DNA from: a virus | DNA length: 31,350 bases | Strand: one strand, 5' to 3' | Virus record (IMG/VR): IMGVR_UViG_3300027849_000037 | Location: 1-31,350 of that record | Part shown: positions 6,722 to 14,157 of the stretch, one piece after another | Numbering within the stretch: position 1 is the first letter of the stretch | Layout: each line of letters opens with the position of its first letter | Notes under the pieces: generated by a model | Databases searched by the model: none | What the model was told of the DNA's origin: nothing | The model's input: the letters and a program-made list of their open reading frames with translations, nothing else | Made by a program: the position numbers and the translations under genes

Positions 6722-7131
6722 TCAGTGCAGTAATGTGCCTAGCACTCAACCTGTATTTCGAGGCAAGGGGTGAGCCTCTAGCTGGTCAGTTAGCCGTGGG
6801 CTTCAGCACTATGAACAGGGTGGCTGATGAACGCTACCCCGATACAGTGTGTGAAGTAGTGAAGCAAGCCAAGTATAACGCATGGGATATGGAGAACCCC
6901 ATCAGGCATCGTTGCCAATATTCTTGGTTTTGTGATGGCATGTCTGACGAGCCTAAAAATGGTAAGGCTATGCTTGAGGCTTCAATATTGGCACAGCACA
7001 TTTACTATGGTAAGGCTACTGACATTAGCCAAGGTGCTACGCACTACCATGCTACGTGGATTGATACGCCCTACTGGGCAGATGAAATGGATGTGGTACT
7101 CACCATAGACCAACATATATTTTATAGATAA
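6718..7131 (+). CDS. SleB-like cell wall hydrolase (putative endolysin)
   Basis: The 137-residue product matches the Hydrolase_2/SleB family: CLALNLYFEARGEPLAGQLA with the probable catalytic Glu15, NRV and a conserved PDTVCEVVKQ, and the C-terminal GATHYHATW...PYW...IDQHIFY. The family cleaves peptidoglycan glycan strands (lytic transglycosylase or amidase-type activity). No signal peptide is evident, so a holin or virion delivery would be needed. It lies in the early/middle arm, while a second muralytic enzyme (M15) sits in the late arm. Stop-start overlap with the glutaredoxin gene. Confidence 0.88.
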   Translation: MISAVMCLALNLYFEARGEPLAGQLAVGFSTMNRVADERYPDTVCEVVKQAKYNAWDMENPIRHRCQYSWFCDGMSDEPKNGKAMLEASILAQHIYYGKATDISQGATHYHATWIDTPYWADEMDVVLTIDQHIFYR

Positions 7132-7132
7132 G

Positions 7133-7153
7133 AGGTGTCCGATAGTGGACACC
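7133..7153 (+). repeat. perfect hairpin/palindrome, copy 2 of a dispersed inverted pair
   Basis: AGGTGTCC and GGACACC(T) flank the loop GATAGT. The 21 bases are the exact reverse complement of 1518-1538. It starts one base after the SleB-like gene's stop and ends 14 bases before ATG 7168, again just upstream of a Shine-Dalgarno. Confidence 0.75.
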
Positions 7154-7167
7154 TAATTGGAGGAAGC

Positions 7168-7527
7168 ATGGCTACAAAGAATGATGTTACGGGGGATACT
7201 ATTTTGAGTAAGGAAACTACTGATGCCTATAGAGATAACTATGACAATATCTTTGTAGGTAAGTCAGCACCTATAGGTGAGGACACTAGGCCAAAGGATA
7301 GGGTCAAGCTTGGCCTTAGTCCTAGCACTGTGGTAGAAGAGATGGACTCTACTAAGTTACTGCGTAGTAAGATGGTTCAAGCTTTGTGTGATTACAAGGC
7401 AGCTTATGATAACTCACCAGCACTAACGCCAGAGGAAGATACCGAACTGCAAAGACTGTACTATGCGTATGCAGATTTGTACAACGAATACATGGATAGA
7501 CTTGATAGAGAAGAGGAATATGTATGA
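7168..7527 (+). CDS. hypothetical protein, 119 aa
   Basis: ATG 7168 is preceded by TGGAGGAAGC. A GTG at 7135 is in frame but lies inside the hairpin and lacks a ribosome site, so it is rejected. The N-terminal half appears disordered and charged; the C-terminal third looks like a tyrosine-rich acidic helix (LYYAYADLYNEYMDRLDREEE). No family is recognised. It overlaps the next start by 4 bases (ATGA). Confidence 0.75.
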   Translation: MATKNDVTGDTILSKETTDAYRDNYDNIFVGKSAPIGEDTRPKDRVKLGLSPSTVVEEMDSTKLLRSKMVQALCDYKAAYDNSPALTPEEDTELQRLYYAYADLYNEYMDRLDREEEYV

Positions 7528-7802
7528 GCCTAGTATTTAAACCTAAGATCCCTAAAGACTTCTCTGGCTTACTTCCTACTAAGGTAGTAAAGGTAGTAGA
7601 GCCTAAGTACAAGCCCCGATGGTGGACAGCAGAAGAGAAGGATCAGCTTGTGGAACTACGTGCAATGGGAGTATCCTTCCATGACTGTGCCGATATACTT
7701 AGGCGAGGTCAGGGTAGTATAGCCCACATATTAAAGACATATGAATTGCATGGTGCCATATGGAATTTACGTCAAGCCAGCATAGATAGGATAATGAAAT
7801 GA
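7524..7802 (+). CDS. HTH-like DNA-binding protein, paralog 1
   Basis: The 92-residue product starts MSLVFKPKI and contains WWTAEEKDQLVELRAMGVSF followed by DCADILRRGQGSIAHIL, a helix-turn-helix pattern like the GcrA/Myb-type motifs of small phage regulators (residues 33-70). The adjacent gene at 7799 begins almost identically and shares the same HTH layout, so the two arose by tandem duplication. DNA binding is inferred from the motif; the target is unknown. Coupled by ATGA overlaps at both ends. Confidence 0.75.
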   Translation: MSLVFKPKIPKDFSGLLPTKVVKVVEPKYKPRWWTAEEKDQLVELRAMGVSFHDCADILRRGQGSIAHILKTYELHGAIWNLRQASIDRIMK

Positions 7803-8137
7803 GTATTGTATTCAAGCCTAAGATAGCTAATCACCTACGTAAGTCAGAGGGGCGGCATAGAGTGGATGGCTTTAGCAAGGAAGAGATAGCGGAGGTCATA
7901 CAACTGAGGGCTATTGGTACTTCCTATAAAGATTGCAGCCGCATAATGAGTAGGCCGAAAGGCAGTATAGGTAGCATGATTCATTACTACAACCTTCAAG
8001 GGGAGATTGATGCAGCTAAAGCATTACTCAAGTCCCCTTGTGTTGGTGTATGTAAGTTAGATGATAACCATGTATGTACAGGATGTGGTAGGACTATTGA
8101 GCAGATTACCAACCATCCTAAGTGTATGGTACTATGA
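7799..8137 (+). CDS. HTH-like protein fused to a DUF1289 zinc-binding tail, paralog 2
   Basis: The 112-residue product shares MSIVFKPKI and an HTH segment (FSKEEIAEVIQLRAIGTSYK, then DCSRIMSRPKGSIGSMI) with the preceding gene. It then adds a DUF1289-like C-terminus: SPCVGVCKLDDNHVCTGCGR with Cys81, Cys85, Cys93 and Cys96. DUF1289 usually occurs as a short stand-alone protein, so the fusion is a useful oddity. A zinc-stabilised DNA-binding regulator is the simplest reading. Overlaps of 4 bases at each end. Confidence 0.78.
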   Translation: MSIVFKPKIANHLRKSEGRHRVDGFSKEEIAEVIQLRAIGTSYKDCSRIMSRPKGSIGSMIHYYNLQGEIDAAKALLKSPCVGVCKLDDNHVCTGCGRTIEQITNHPKCMVL

Positions 8138-8268
8138 GCAGGACAGTGAAGAGAAAGAAAACTGGATCTAAAGCTGTGGCTCCTAGCTGTGGTAACAACA
8201 AGGGGTGTGGCTACTGCTTAGGTAATAAGATGCATAAGCATAAGAAGAAGCAAACAACTACTCATTAA
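8134..8268 (+). CDS. 44-aa basic Cys/His-rich peptide
   Basis: ATG 8134 overlaps the previous stop (ATGA) and the frame ends at TAA 8266-8268. The product begins MSRTVKRKKTGSK, has a compact cysteine cluster SCGNNKGCGYCLGN (Cys19, Cys25, Cys28) with nearby His34 and His36, and ends in a KKK-rich tail. It could bind a metal ion and nucleic acid. The overlap and the strong composition support a real gene. No family is named with confidence. Confidence 0.65.
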   Translation: MSRTVKRKKTGSKAVAPSCGNNKGCGYCLGNKMHKHKKKQTTTH

Positions 8269-8354
8269 AATATATACTATAATGTATATTTCTCATTAAA
8301 ATATATACTATAGTGTATACTGTAGTATACATTGTTAATTATAAGGAACATTTT
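8255..8354. other. AT-rich repeat region upstream of the helicase (candidate origin or regulatory site)
   Basis: This stretch is very AT-rich and contains two exact 21-base direct repeats (8261-8281 and 8292-8312, period 31) built on CTCATTAAAATATATACTATA, followed by the inverted repeat GTATACT-GT-AGTATAC (8315-8330). A TATAAT lies at 8278-8283 but no good -35 is placed upstream. A location next to the helicase gene and easily melted DNA fit an origin; a promoter with operators fits equally. Confidence 0.5.
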
Positions 8355-9581
8355 ATGGAACTTGCACTACTACGAACACTCATGGATAAAGACTTTCATG
8401 ACAATCACAAGGGGATACGTTGCCCCAATAATATCTTTAGTAAGGATGCTCGTAAGGTCAAGGCTACTATTGATACTGCTATCACCACATATGGTAGGTC
8501 AGTTACGCCTATAGAGGTGGAGGCATTGTTCTTTTCTAAGAACCCCACACTAACCACAGCACAGAAGGGTTCCTTTCAAACCATCTTTGATCAGGTAGAC
8601 AATGAAGTTGTCATGGGAGTGGACATAGCAAGTGATGTACTATCCGATATGTTCCGACAGCAGGTGGGGGAAGAGGTAGCTAACCTTGGATTTGAATACG
8701 TTAATGGTGAGCATATATCGCTTGAACCACTACGTGCTATCCTTGAGAACTACAATGAAGACTTTACACCTAACCTATCCGTTGAGTGGGCTGACATTGA
8801 TATGGAAGCACTGCTTAAGAAGTGTGACCTTGAGGCTCAGTGGACATTCAACCTGCCTACCTTGGCACGTAAGGTACAGGGTATCAATGGTGGTCACCTT
8901 ATTATGATAGGTGCTAGACCTGAGACAGGTAAGACTTCAAGCCATGCGTCATTCATTGCTGGCCCTAAAGGTTTTGCAGAGCAGGGCGCACAGTGTCTAG
9001 TCTTATGTAATGAAGAGGCAGTACACAGGGTAGCAGCACGTTACCTCAATGCATCCACAGGCATGACACTGAATCAGATACGTGACAATCCTGCATCAGC
9101 TACGGCTAAGTACCAGCGTATTAAAGATCATGTTAAGTTCATTGATGCAACAGGTAAGGATATGACATGGGTAGAGTCTGTTATTAAATCCTATACACCT
9201 GACGTTGTTGTACTGGACATGGGAGATAAGTTCGCTAGACTTAATGGTGCTGCCCGTGAGGACATGATGCTCAAGGCTAACGCTATCTATGCCAGAGACA
9301 TTGCCAAGCAGTATGGATGTGCCATGTTCTATATGTCACAGCTAAGTGCAGAGGCAGAGGGCAAGGTAATCCTTAACCAATCTATGATGGAAGGTTCCAA
9401 GACAGGTAAGGCATCTGAGGCTGACCTCATGCTACTGATTGCTAAGAACCCTGCACTCAGTGAGGATGATGCTATGGAAGATCCTATGCGTCACATAAAC
9501 ATAACCAAGAACAAACTAACAGGCTGGCATGGCAAGGTTACTTGTATGTTAGACGGGAGGATTGCAAGGTATGGTGTTTGA
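8355..9581 (+). CDS. replicative DNA helicase (RecA/DnaB-like fold)
   Basis: The 408-residue product has an N-terminal helical part (1-140) and a RecA-like ATPase: Walker A GARPETGKT (186-194), a catalytic-glutamate strand LVLCNEE (215-221), Walker B VVVLD (284-288) and the YMSQLS motif (326-331). It should be the ring helicase at the fork, working with the separate primase at 4224. ATG 8355 with AAGGA upstream is preferred over GTG 8313, which lies in the repeat region. The 3' end overlaps the endonuclease VII gene. Confidence 0.88.
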   Translation: MELALLRTLMDKDFHDNHKGIRCPNNIFSKDARKVKATIDTAITTYGRSVTPIEVEALFFSKNPTLTTAQKGSFQTIFDQVDNEVVMGVDIASDVLSDMFRQQVGEEVANLGFEYVNGEHISLEPLRAILENYNEDFTPNLSVEWADIDMEALLKKCDLEAQWTFNLPTLARKVQGINGGHLIMIGARPETGKTSSHASFIAGPKGFAEQGAQCLVLCNEEAVHRVAARYLNASTGMTLNQIRDNPASATAKYQRIKDHVKFIDATGKDMTWVESVIKSYTPDVVVLDMGDKFARLNGAAREDMMLKANAIYARDIAKQYGCAMFYMSQLSAEAEGKVILNQSMMEGSKTGKASEADLMLLIAKNPALSEDDAMEDPMRHINITKNKLTGWHGKVTCMLDGRIARYGV

Positions 9582-9996
9582 TCAGATAGAATTATTCGTG
9601 GATTTATATACTGCCCACCCTGAGTGTGAGGATGTTAAGGTATGCTCCAAGTGTAAGCATACTCTACCTAACTCTTCTTTTGGCCCATCAGGTGGAGGTA
9701 CTTATCTTAGGGCTGAGTGTAGGGCATGTAACAATGAGTTAGGTAAGGTGCGTAAGTATCTTAAGTCTATACATGGTCAGCCTCCTGATGGGTACGGATG
9801 CCCTATATGTTTATGCAGTGAAGAACAGGCAGAAGGAAGAGGGGGTAACTCAGGTGCATGGGTGCTAGATCATGACCATGAAACTGAGGACTTTAGAGGG
9901 TGGCTTTGCCATAGTTGCAACAGAGCATTGGGTGGATTCAATGATGATGTTCCTCGTATGAAGAGAGCCATTAAATATATTAGGGGTAAGTTATGA
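9571..9996 (+). CDS. recombination endonuclease VII-like nuclease
   Basis: The 141-residue product has zinc-binding cysteine pairs (C25/C28 with C50/C53, and C77/C80 with C113/C116) around the His-Me finger motif WVLDHDHETEDFRGWLCHSC (Asp100-His103 region), the signature of T4 gp49-type endonuclease VII. Members resolve branched DNA or act as HNH-like homing nucleases. Because a T7-type endonuclease I resolvase is also present at 14430, this copy may be a free-standing selfish nuclease lodged between helicase and polymerase. Start 9571 is inside the helicase end; ATGA overlap with the polymerase gene. Confidence 0.87.
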   Translation: MVFDQIELFVDLYTAHPECEDVKVCSKCKHTLPNSSFGPSGGGTYLRAECRACNNELGKVRKYLKSIHGQPPDGYGCPICLCSEEQAEGRGGNSGAWVLDHDHETEDFRGWLCHSCNRALGGFNDDVPRMKRAIKYIRGKL

Positions 9997-12062
9997 AAAA
10001 AGTTGTGATTACTGTATTGGATGTGGAGAACACCACCTGTAAGCGTGACGGGAAGCAGCACTTTGACCCCTTTGAGGCAGAGAATGAATTGGTAATGATA
10101 GGTATGCTATCTGAGGACATGGAGTATTATGCTGATGAAACTGTAGTTACCTTCACGCACTCAGATGAACCACCTACAGCTAACGGGGATATCATAACGC
10201 AGAACATACTGGATGCTACTACGCTACTGGTCTGTCACAATGCAGTGCATGACCTTACGTGGATATGGGAGTGTGGGTTTAAGTATGATGGTAATATATA
10301 CGACACCATGTTAGGTGAGTACATACTTAACAAGGGTGTAAAGTCCCCACTTAACTTGGGCTTTGTATCTGCACAGTATCAACTGGAAGAGCAGAAGCTA
10401 GATACCATGTCTGACTATTGGAAGTCTGGCACATCTACAAAGGACATTCCCTTTGACGAGTTAGACGAGTACCTACGCTACGACTTGCGCTCTACTCTTG
10501 GTGTCTACAAGAAACAGATGGCACGATTTGCTAATGAAGAGAACAGTAGTATGCTGTCTGTGCTTGATCTGACTATGGATACTTGCTATGAACTGGCTTT
10601 GATCTACAAGCGTGGGTTCAAGGTTGACATGGTAGAGTTGAACAAAGTAAAGACTGAGTTTGAAGAGGAACGGGCTGCACTATCAGAGGAACTAATGGCG
10701 TTTGTTGAGGAACTGATGGGTGATACACCATTCAACATCAACTCTCCAGAGCAGCTATCAGCATTGGTATTCTCCCGTAAGCCTACTGACAAGAAGATGT
10801 GGGCCTTGAGTGTCAATGCATTCATGTCTGACTCTGCATTCAAGGATGCTATGCGTTCTATGACTGGCCCTGTCTATAAGACTAAGGCTGCTAAGTGCTT
10901 CATGTGTAGTGGTACTGGCATGGTTCAGTTGCTTACTAAGAAGGGTACGCCCCGTAAGAACAAGAACATCTGCAAAGAATGTAACCGCCAAGGCTTTACT
11001 CTAAAGAACACTAAAGAACTGGCTGGCCTTAAGTTCACACCACCCAAGGCTACATGGGCTAGTGCTAGTGGATTCAGTACAGGTAAGGGTATACTTGAAA
11101 CACTTGAGGCTACAGCTAGGGCTAAGGGCATGGAGCGTGAGGGTAACTTCCTATCTAAGCTACGTAGGCTTAATGCTATTGAGTCTTACCTATCATCCTT
11201 TGTAGGTGGCATAGAGAAGTACACCAAGGCAGATGGTATGCTGCATGTACAGTTAACTCAGCACATAACCTCTACAGCTAGACTGTCAGGCCGTAATCCT
11301 AATATGCAGAACATGCCAAGGGGAGGTACGTTCCCTGTTAAGCGTGTGTTCATATCACGTTGGAAGGGTGGCAAGATAATGGAGGCTGACTTTGGACAGC
11401 TAGAGTTCCGTGTAGCTGCATACCTATCTCAGGATAAGGTAGCTATCAAGGAAGTCATTGAAGGCTTTGATGTACACCAGTACACGGCAGACATTATAAC
11501 TAAGGCAGGTCAGGCTATTGGCAGACAGAATGCTAAGATGCATACCTTTGCCCCGTTGTATGGAGCGTCAGGTTATGGTCGTACACCAGCAGAGGCAGAG
11601 TATTATACTCACTTCATGTATAAGTACAGAGGCATAGCGGAGTGGCACAAGAAGCTGGCTACTGAGGCTTTGTCTGAGAGAAAGATTACAACACCTTCGG
11701 GTAGGCAGTTTGCCTTTCCTGATGTGTCAAGAAGGCGTGATGGTACTGTTACAAACTTTACCATGATTAAGAACTATCCAGTTCAGTCATTTGCTACGGC
11801 AGATATAGTGCCAGTTGCACTGCTGATGATGGAGGAAACCATGAAAGAAAGAGGGCTAGTATCTTGCATAGTTAATACAGTACATGATAGTATGGTGATA
11901 GATGTACACCCTGACGAGCAAGCAGCAATGATTGCTGTTGTAGTGGAAGTAGAGAGTAAGTTAGTAAGCACAGTAAATACGCTGTGGGATATTGATTTCA
12001 ACTTACCTCTAACACTAGAAGCTAAGATGGGAAACAATTGGTTAGATCAAGTAGATTGCTAA
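9993..12062 (+). CDS. family A DNA polymerase with an inserted DnaJ-like zinc knuckle
   Basis: The 689-residue enzyme has an intact 3'-5' exonuclease (Asp10/Glu12; N83-D87; Y160-D164) and polymerase motifs A (DFGQLEFR 466-473), B (R511, K515, Phe519, YG 523-524) and C (HDS 631-633). Phe519 aligns with E. coli Pol I position 762. Between the domains, residues 302-334 contain CFMCSGTG and CKECNRQG, two CxxC pairs like a DnaJ zinc finger, a feature I know from HMO-2011-type marine phages. It replicates the phage genome with the primase and helicase. Start by ATGA overlap. Confidence 0.95.
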   Translation: MKKVVITVLDVENTTCKRDGKQHFDPFEAENELVMIGMLSEDMEYYADETVVTFTHSDEPPTANGDIITQNILDATTLLVCHNAVHDLTWIWECGFKYDGNIYDTMLGEYILNKGVKSPLNLGFVSAQYQLEEQKLDTMSDYWKSGTSTKDIPFDELDEYLRYDLRSTLGVYKKQMARFANEENSSMLSVLDLTMDTCYELALIYKRGFKVDMVELNKVKTEFEEERAALSEELMAFVEELMGDTPFNINSPEQLSALVFSRKPTDKKMWALSVNAFMSDSAFKDAMRSMTGPVYKTKAAKCFMCSGTGMVQLLTKKGTPRKNKNICKECNRQGFTLKNTKELAGLKFTPPKATWASASGFSTGKGILETLEATARAKGMEREGNFLSKLRRLNAIESYLSSFVGGIEKYTKADGMLHVQLTQHITSTARLSGRNPNMQNMPRGGTFPVKRVFISRWKGGKIMEADFGQLEFRVAAYLSQDKVAIKEVIEGFDVHQYTADIITKAGQAIGRQNAKMHTFAPLYGASGYGRTPAEAEYYTHFMYKYRGIAEWHKKLATEALSERKITTPSGRQFAFPDVSRRRDGTVTNFTMIKNYPVQSFATADIVPVALLMMEETMKERGLVSCIVNTVHDSMVIDVHPDEQAAMIAVVVEVESKLVSTVNTLWDIDFNLPLTLEAKMGNNWLDQVDC

Positions 12063-12082
12063 ATAGCAAAGAGGAATATAGT

Positions 12083-12952
12083 ATGAGTGAAGTATCTTTA
12101 AACCAAGTAAGTCAAGAAGAGTTAATGCGCCTGACAGGTATGGCTAACGAGTTAGGGGGTGGTGGTTCTAAGAACAAGCTACCTCGTCTACGCTTGTGGC
12201 ATACACCATTGATGGGTGTCGTTGATGTTGCTGGCAAGAAGAAAAAGATGGAGGTAGTAGAGGCAGGGCAGTATCGTTTAGAGCAGGAAAATGGAACCTT
12301 TGCGTATGCACCAGAGGCTAACGTCCGATTCTACATGCAAACTTTTATGTACAAGCGTTACATCAGTGACCCTTCCAACAGTCGTTATGTTAAGACTCTA
12401 ATGCATGATGATCTTAACTCTGATCTTAAAGATACAGATGGTGGGTTTAACTGTGGTAAGCCAGCAGGTTTCATTGAAGATTGGAACTCTGTACCCACAG
12501 AGATGAAGGATCTTATTAAGTCTGTTAAGCGTGTACGTGTACTGTTTGGAGAGGTCAACATGATCAATCCTGTAGACGAGAAGGGAGAGTCCATTGATGT
12601 ACCATCTACCCCATTCATTTGGGAAGTAGATAATCGTGAGGCATTCAAGACCTTTGGAGATTCATTCAAAGAGATTGCCAAGCGAGGCCGTTCCTTCATT
12701 CAATATGGTATTAACGTCAGTACCTTAGAGCGTGAGATGAACAATGGTCAGTCCTACTTTGTACCCAAGGTAGACGTTGACTTCTCTTCTGACCTAGCTA
12801 TTAACGAGCATGTACTAACCATGCACCGCAACAGTTCGGAATGGATCACGCAGTACAATGATTACATCAACTCAGAGTTTACTGCCAAAGCGGTAGAGAC
12901 TTTAAACACTGCAGATGAAAGTCTAGTTAATGAGTTTATAGATGTGGAGTAA
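12083..12952 (+). CDS. replication-associated protein, possible ssDNA-binding protein
   Basis: The 289-residue product sits directly between the DNA polymerase and the exonuclease and starts (ATG 12083) after GAGGAATATA. Conserved-looking segments are ELMRLTGMANELGGGG, LPRLRLWHTP, YMQTFMYKRY and GGFNCGKPAGFI. The C-terminus is acidic (ESLVNEFIDVE), as in SSB proteins that contact partners through their tails. I recall similar unnamed proteins in other marine phages. An SSB role is inferred from position and tail only; no OB-fold signature is readable by eye. Confidence 0.8.
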   Translation: MSEVSLNQVSQEELMRLTGMANELGGGGSKNKLPRLRLWHTPLMGVVDVAGKKKKMEVVEAGQYRLEQENGTFAYAPEANVRFYMQTFMYKRYISDPSNSRYVKTLMHDDLNSDLKDTDGGFNCGKPAGFIEDWNSVPTEMKDLIKSVKRVRVLFGEVNMINPVDEKGESIDVPSTPFIWEVDNREAFKTFGDSFKEIAKRGRSFIQYGINVSTLEREMNNGQSYFVPKVDVDFSSDLAINEHVLTMHRNSSEWITQYNDYINSEFTAKAVETLNTADESLVNEFIDVE

Positions 12953-12954
12953 GC

Positions 12955-13809
12955 ATGAACATACACGAATTAATGGTACAAAAATATCTTAATAGTGTAG
13001 TGGCAGGGAAGGGTGGCATGAGCCGCCCTGTCCTTGACTTCATGGTTAACGATGTTAAATTAGCGTTAGAAAAGCAACTCGTAGACTCACGTAATCCAGA
13101 CTTTAGATTGCGTATGTCAAACATAGGTCGTTCTTATTGCCAGCTTTGGTTTGATAAGAACCAGCCAACAGATGCTTTACCATTTCCCAACAGCTTCTTA
13201 ATTAACATGATCCTCGGTGATCTTGTGGAAGCGATCATGAAAGGTATCCTCACTGAGGCTGGTGTAATATGGCAGGATGGTGAACACTTAAAGTTAAACT
13301 TAGGTAAGCATGTTATCAATGGTACGCCTGACCTAATCATTGATGGTGCTGTATGGGATATTAAATCCTGTAGTCCTTGGGCATATACTAACAAGTGGAT
13401 AGACTTTGCTACTGTTAAGGAACATGATTCCTTTGGTTATGTAGGGCAGCTAGTAGGGTACAGTAGGGCGTTAGACTTAGACGCAGGTGGTTGGATAGTT
13501 ATCAACAAAGCAAATGGTCAGTTCAAGTTTATAACTGCTGACGGCATTGATATGCAAGCTGAGTTAGATAAGCTAGAGGTCAAGGCTAATCGTATAGTAG
13601 ATGGAGATTCTTTTGAAAGATGTTATGAGCCTATCAAAGAAACATTCCGCAAGGCAGAGACAGGTAACCTCAAGCTAGGTATTGAGTGTGGCTTCTGTCA
13701 ACACAAGTACAAGTGTTGGGATACTCTAGTAGAATTACCATCCATACCATCAAAGGCTAAGGTTCCTGCAATGGTTAACTACATACACATAGTAGAGGAA
13801 GCAGCATGA
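12955..13809 (+). CDS. Cas4/RecB-like PD-(D/E)XK exonuclease with putative Fe-S cluster
   Basis: The 284-residue product has a RecB-type nuclease core: Glu92 in GDLVEAI, Asp126 in GTPDLII, Asp135 and Lys137 in VWDIKSC, and Gln165-Tyr169 in GQLVGY. One cysteine before the core (Cys62 in SYCQLWF) and three after it (CGFCQHKYKC, Cys245, Cys248, Cys254) match the four-cysteine Fe-S arrangement of Cas4 and AddB nucleases. In this context it is a phage replication/recombination exonuclease, perhaps degrading host DNA; no CRISPR genes are present. Only 2 bases separate it from the SSB-like gene. Confidence 0.87.
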   Translation: MNIHELMVQKYLNSVVAGKGGMSRPVLDFMVNDVKLALEKQLVDSRNPDFRLRMSNIGRSYCQLWFDKNQPTDALPFPNSFLINMILGDLVEAIMKGILTEAGVIWQDGEHLKLNLGKHVINGTPDLIIDGAVWDIKSCSPWAYTNKWIDFATVKEHDSFGYVGQLVGYSRALDLDAGGWIVINKANGQFKFITADGIDMQAELDKLEVKANRIVDGDSFERCYEPIKETFRKAETGNLKLGIECGFCQHKYKCWDTLVELPSIPSKAKVPAMVNYIHIVEEAA

Positions 13810-14156
13810 TTGACATGGAAGAGAACGACTTCGGTGTAATATTACGGCCTGTTCTTTCAGAAGAGGACAAATGGGTTGGGGATGTTCAAGTCTCTGTGTT
13901 CAGTAACTTAATGCCTAAAGTGGATGATGAAACTCATGCACAGCTAATGTTTCTAGCATATAAAATGTCAGCAATGGTTCAGTTCTGTCAAGACAATGAA
14001 GACTTTGATGCAGCCTTAGAAGACTATACTATGGATATGGTTGAAGAGTTAGGTTTTGGAGAGGAAGAACCAGAACTTAGGACAAACAAGATAGTAGGGA
14101 GGGAAGGCAACGTAATAACACTGGACTTCAATACTAAATGTGAGGGGGAATGTTAA
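13806..14156 (+). CDS. hypothetical acidic protein, 116 aa
   Basis: ATG 13806 overlaps the exonuclease stop (ATGA). The product is strongly acidic (EDYTMDMVEELGFGEEEPEL) and begins with a beta-like segment (FGVILRPVLSEEDKWVGDVQ). I have the impression of similar genes beside replication modules of other marine phages, but no function is established. It may be a small accessory to the replication or recombination complex. An internal ATG 12 bases downstream is an alternative start. Confidence 0.75.
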   Translation: MIDMEENDFGVILRPVLSEEDKWVGDVQVSVFSNLMPKVDDETHAQLMFLAYKMSAMVQFCQDNEDFDAALEDYTMDMVEELGFGEEEPELRTNKIVGREGNVITLDFNTKCEGEC

Positions 14157-14157
14157 T

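Noticed and set aside
8313-8354. In-frame GTG start upstream of the helicase
   Set aside because: It sits inside the AT-rich repeats without a Shine-Dalgarno, while ATG 8355 has AAGGA at good spacing.
12955-13809. Cas4-like nuclease as part of a phage CRISPR system
   Set aside because: No repeat-spacer array or other cas gene is visible; the gene lies within a replication/recombination operon.
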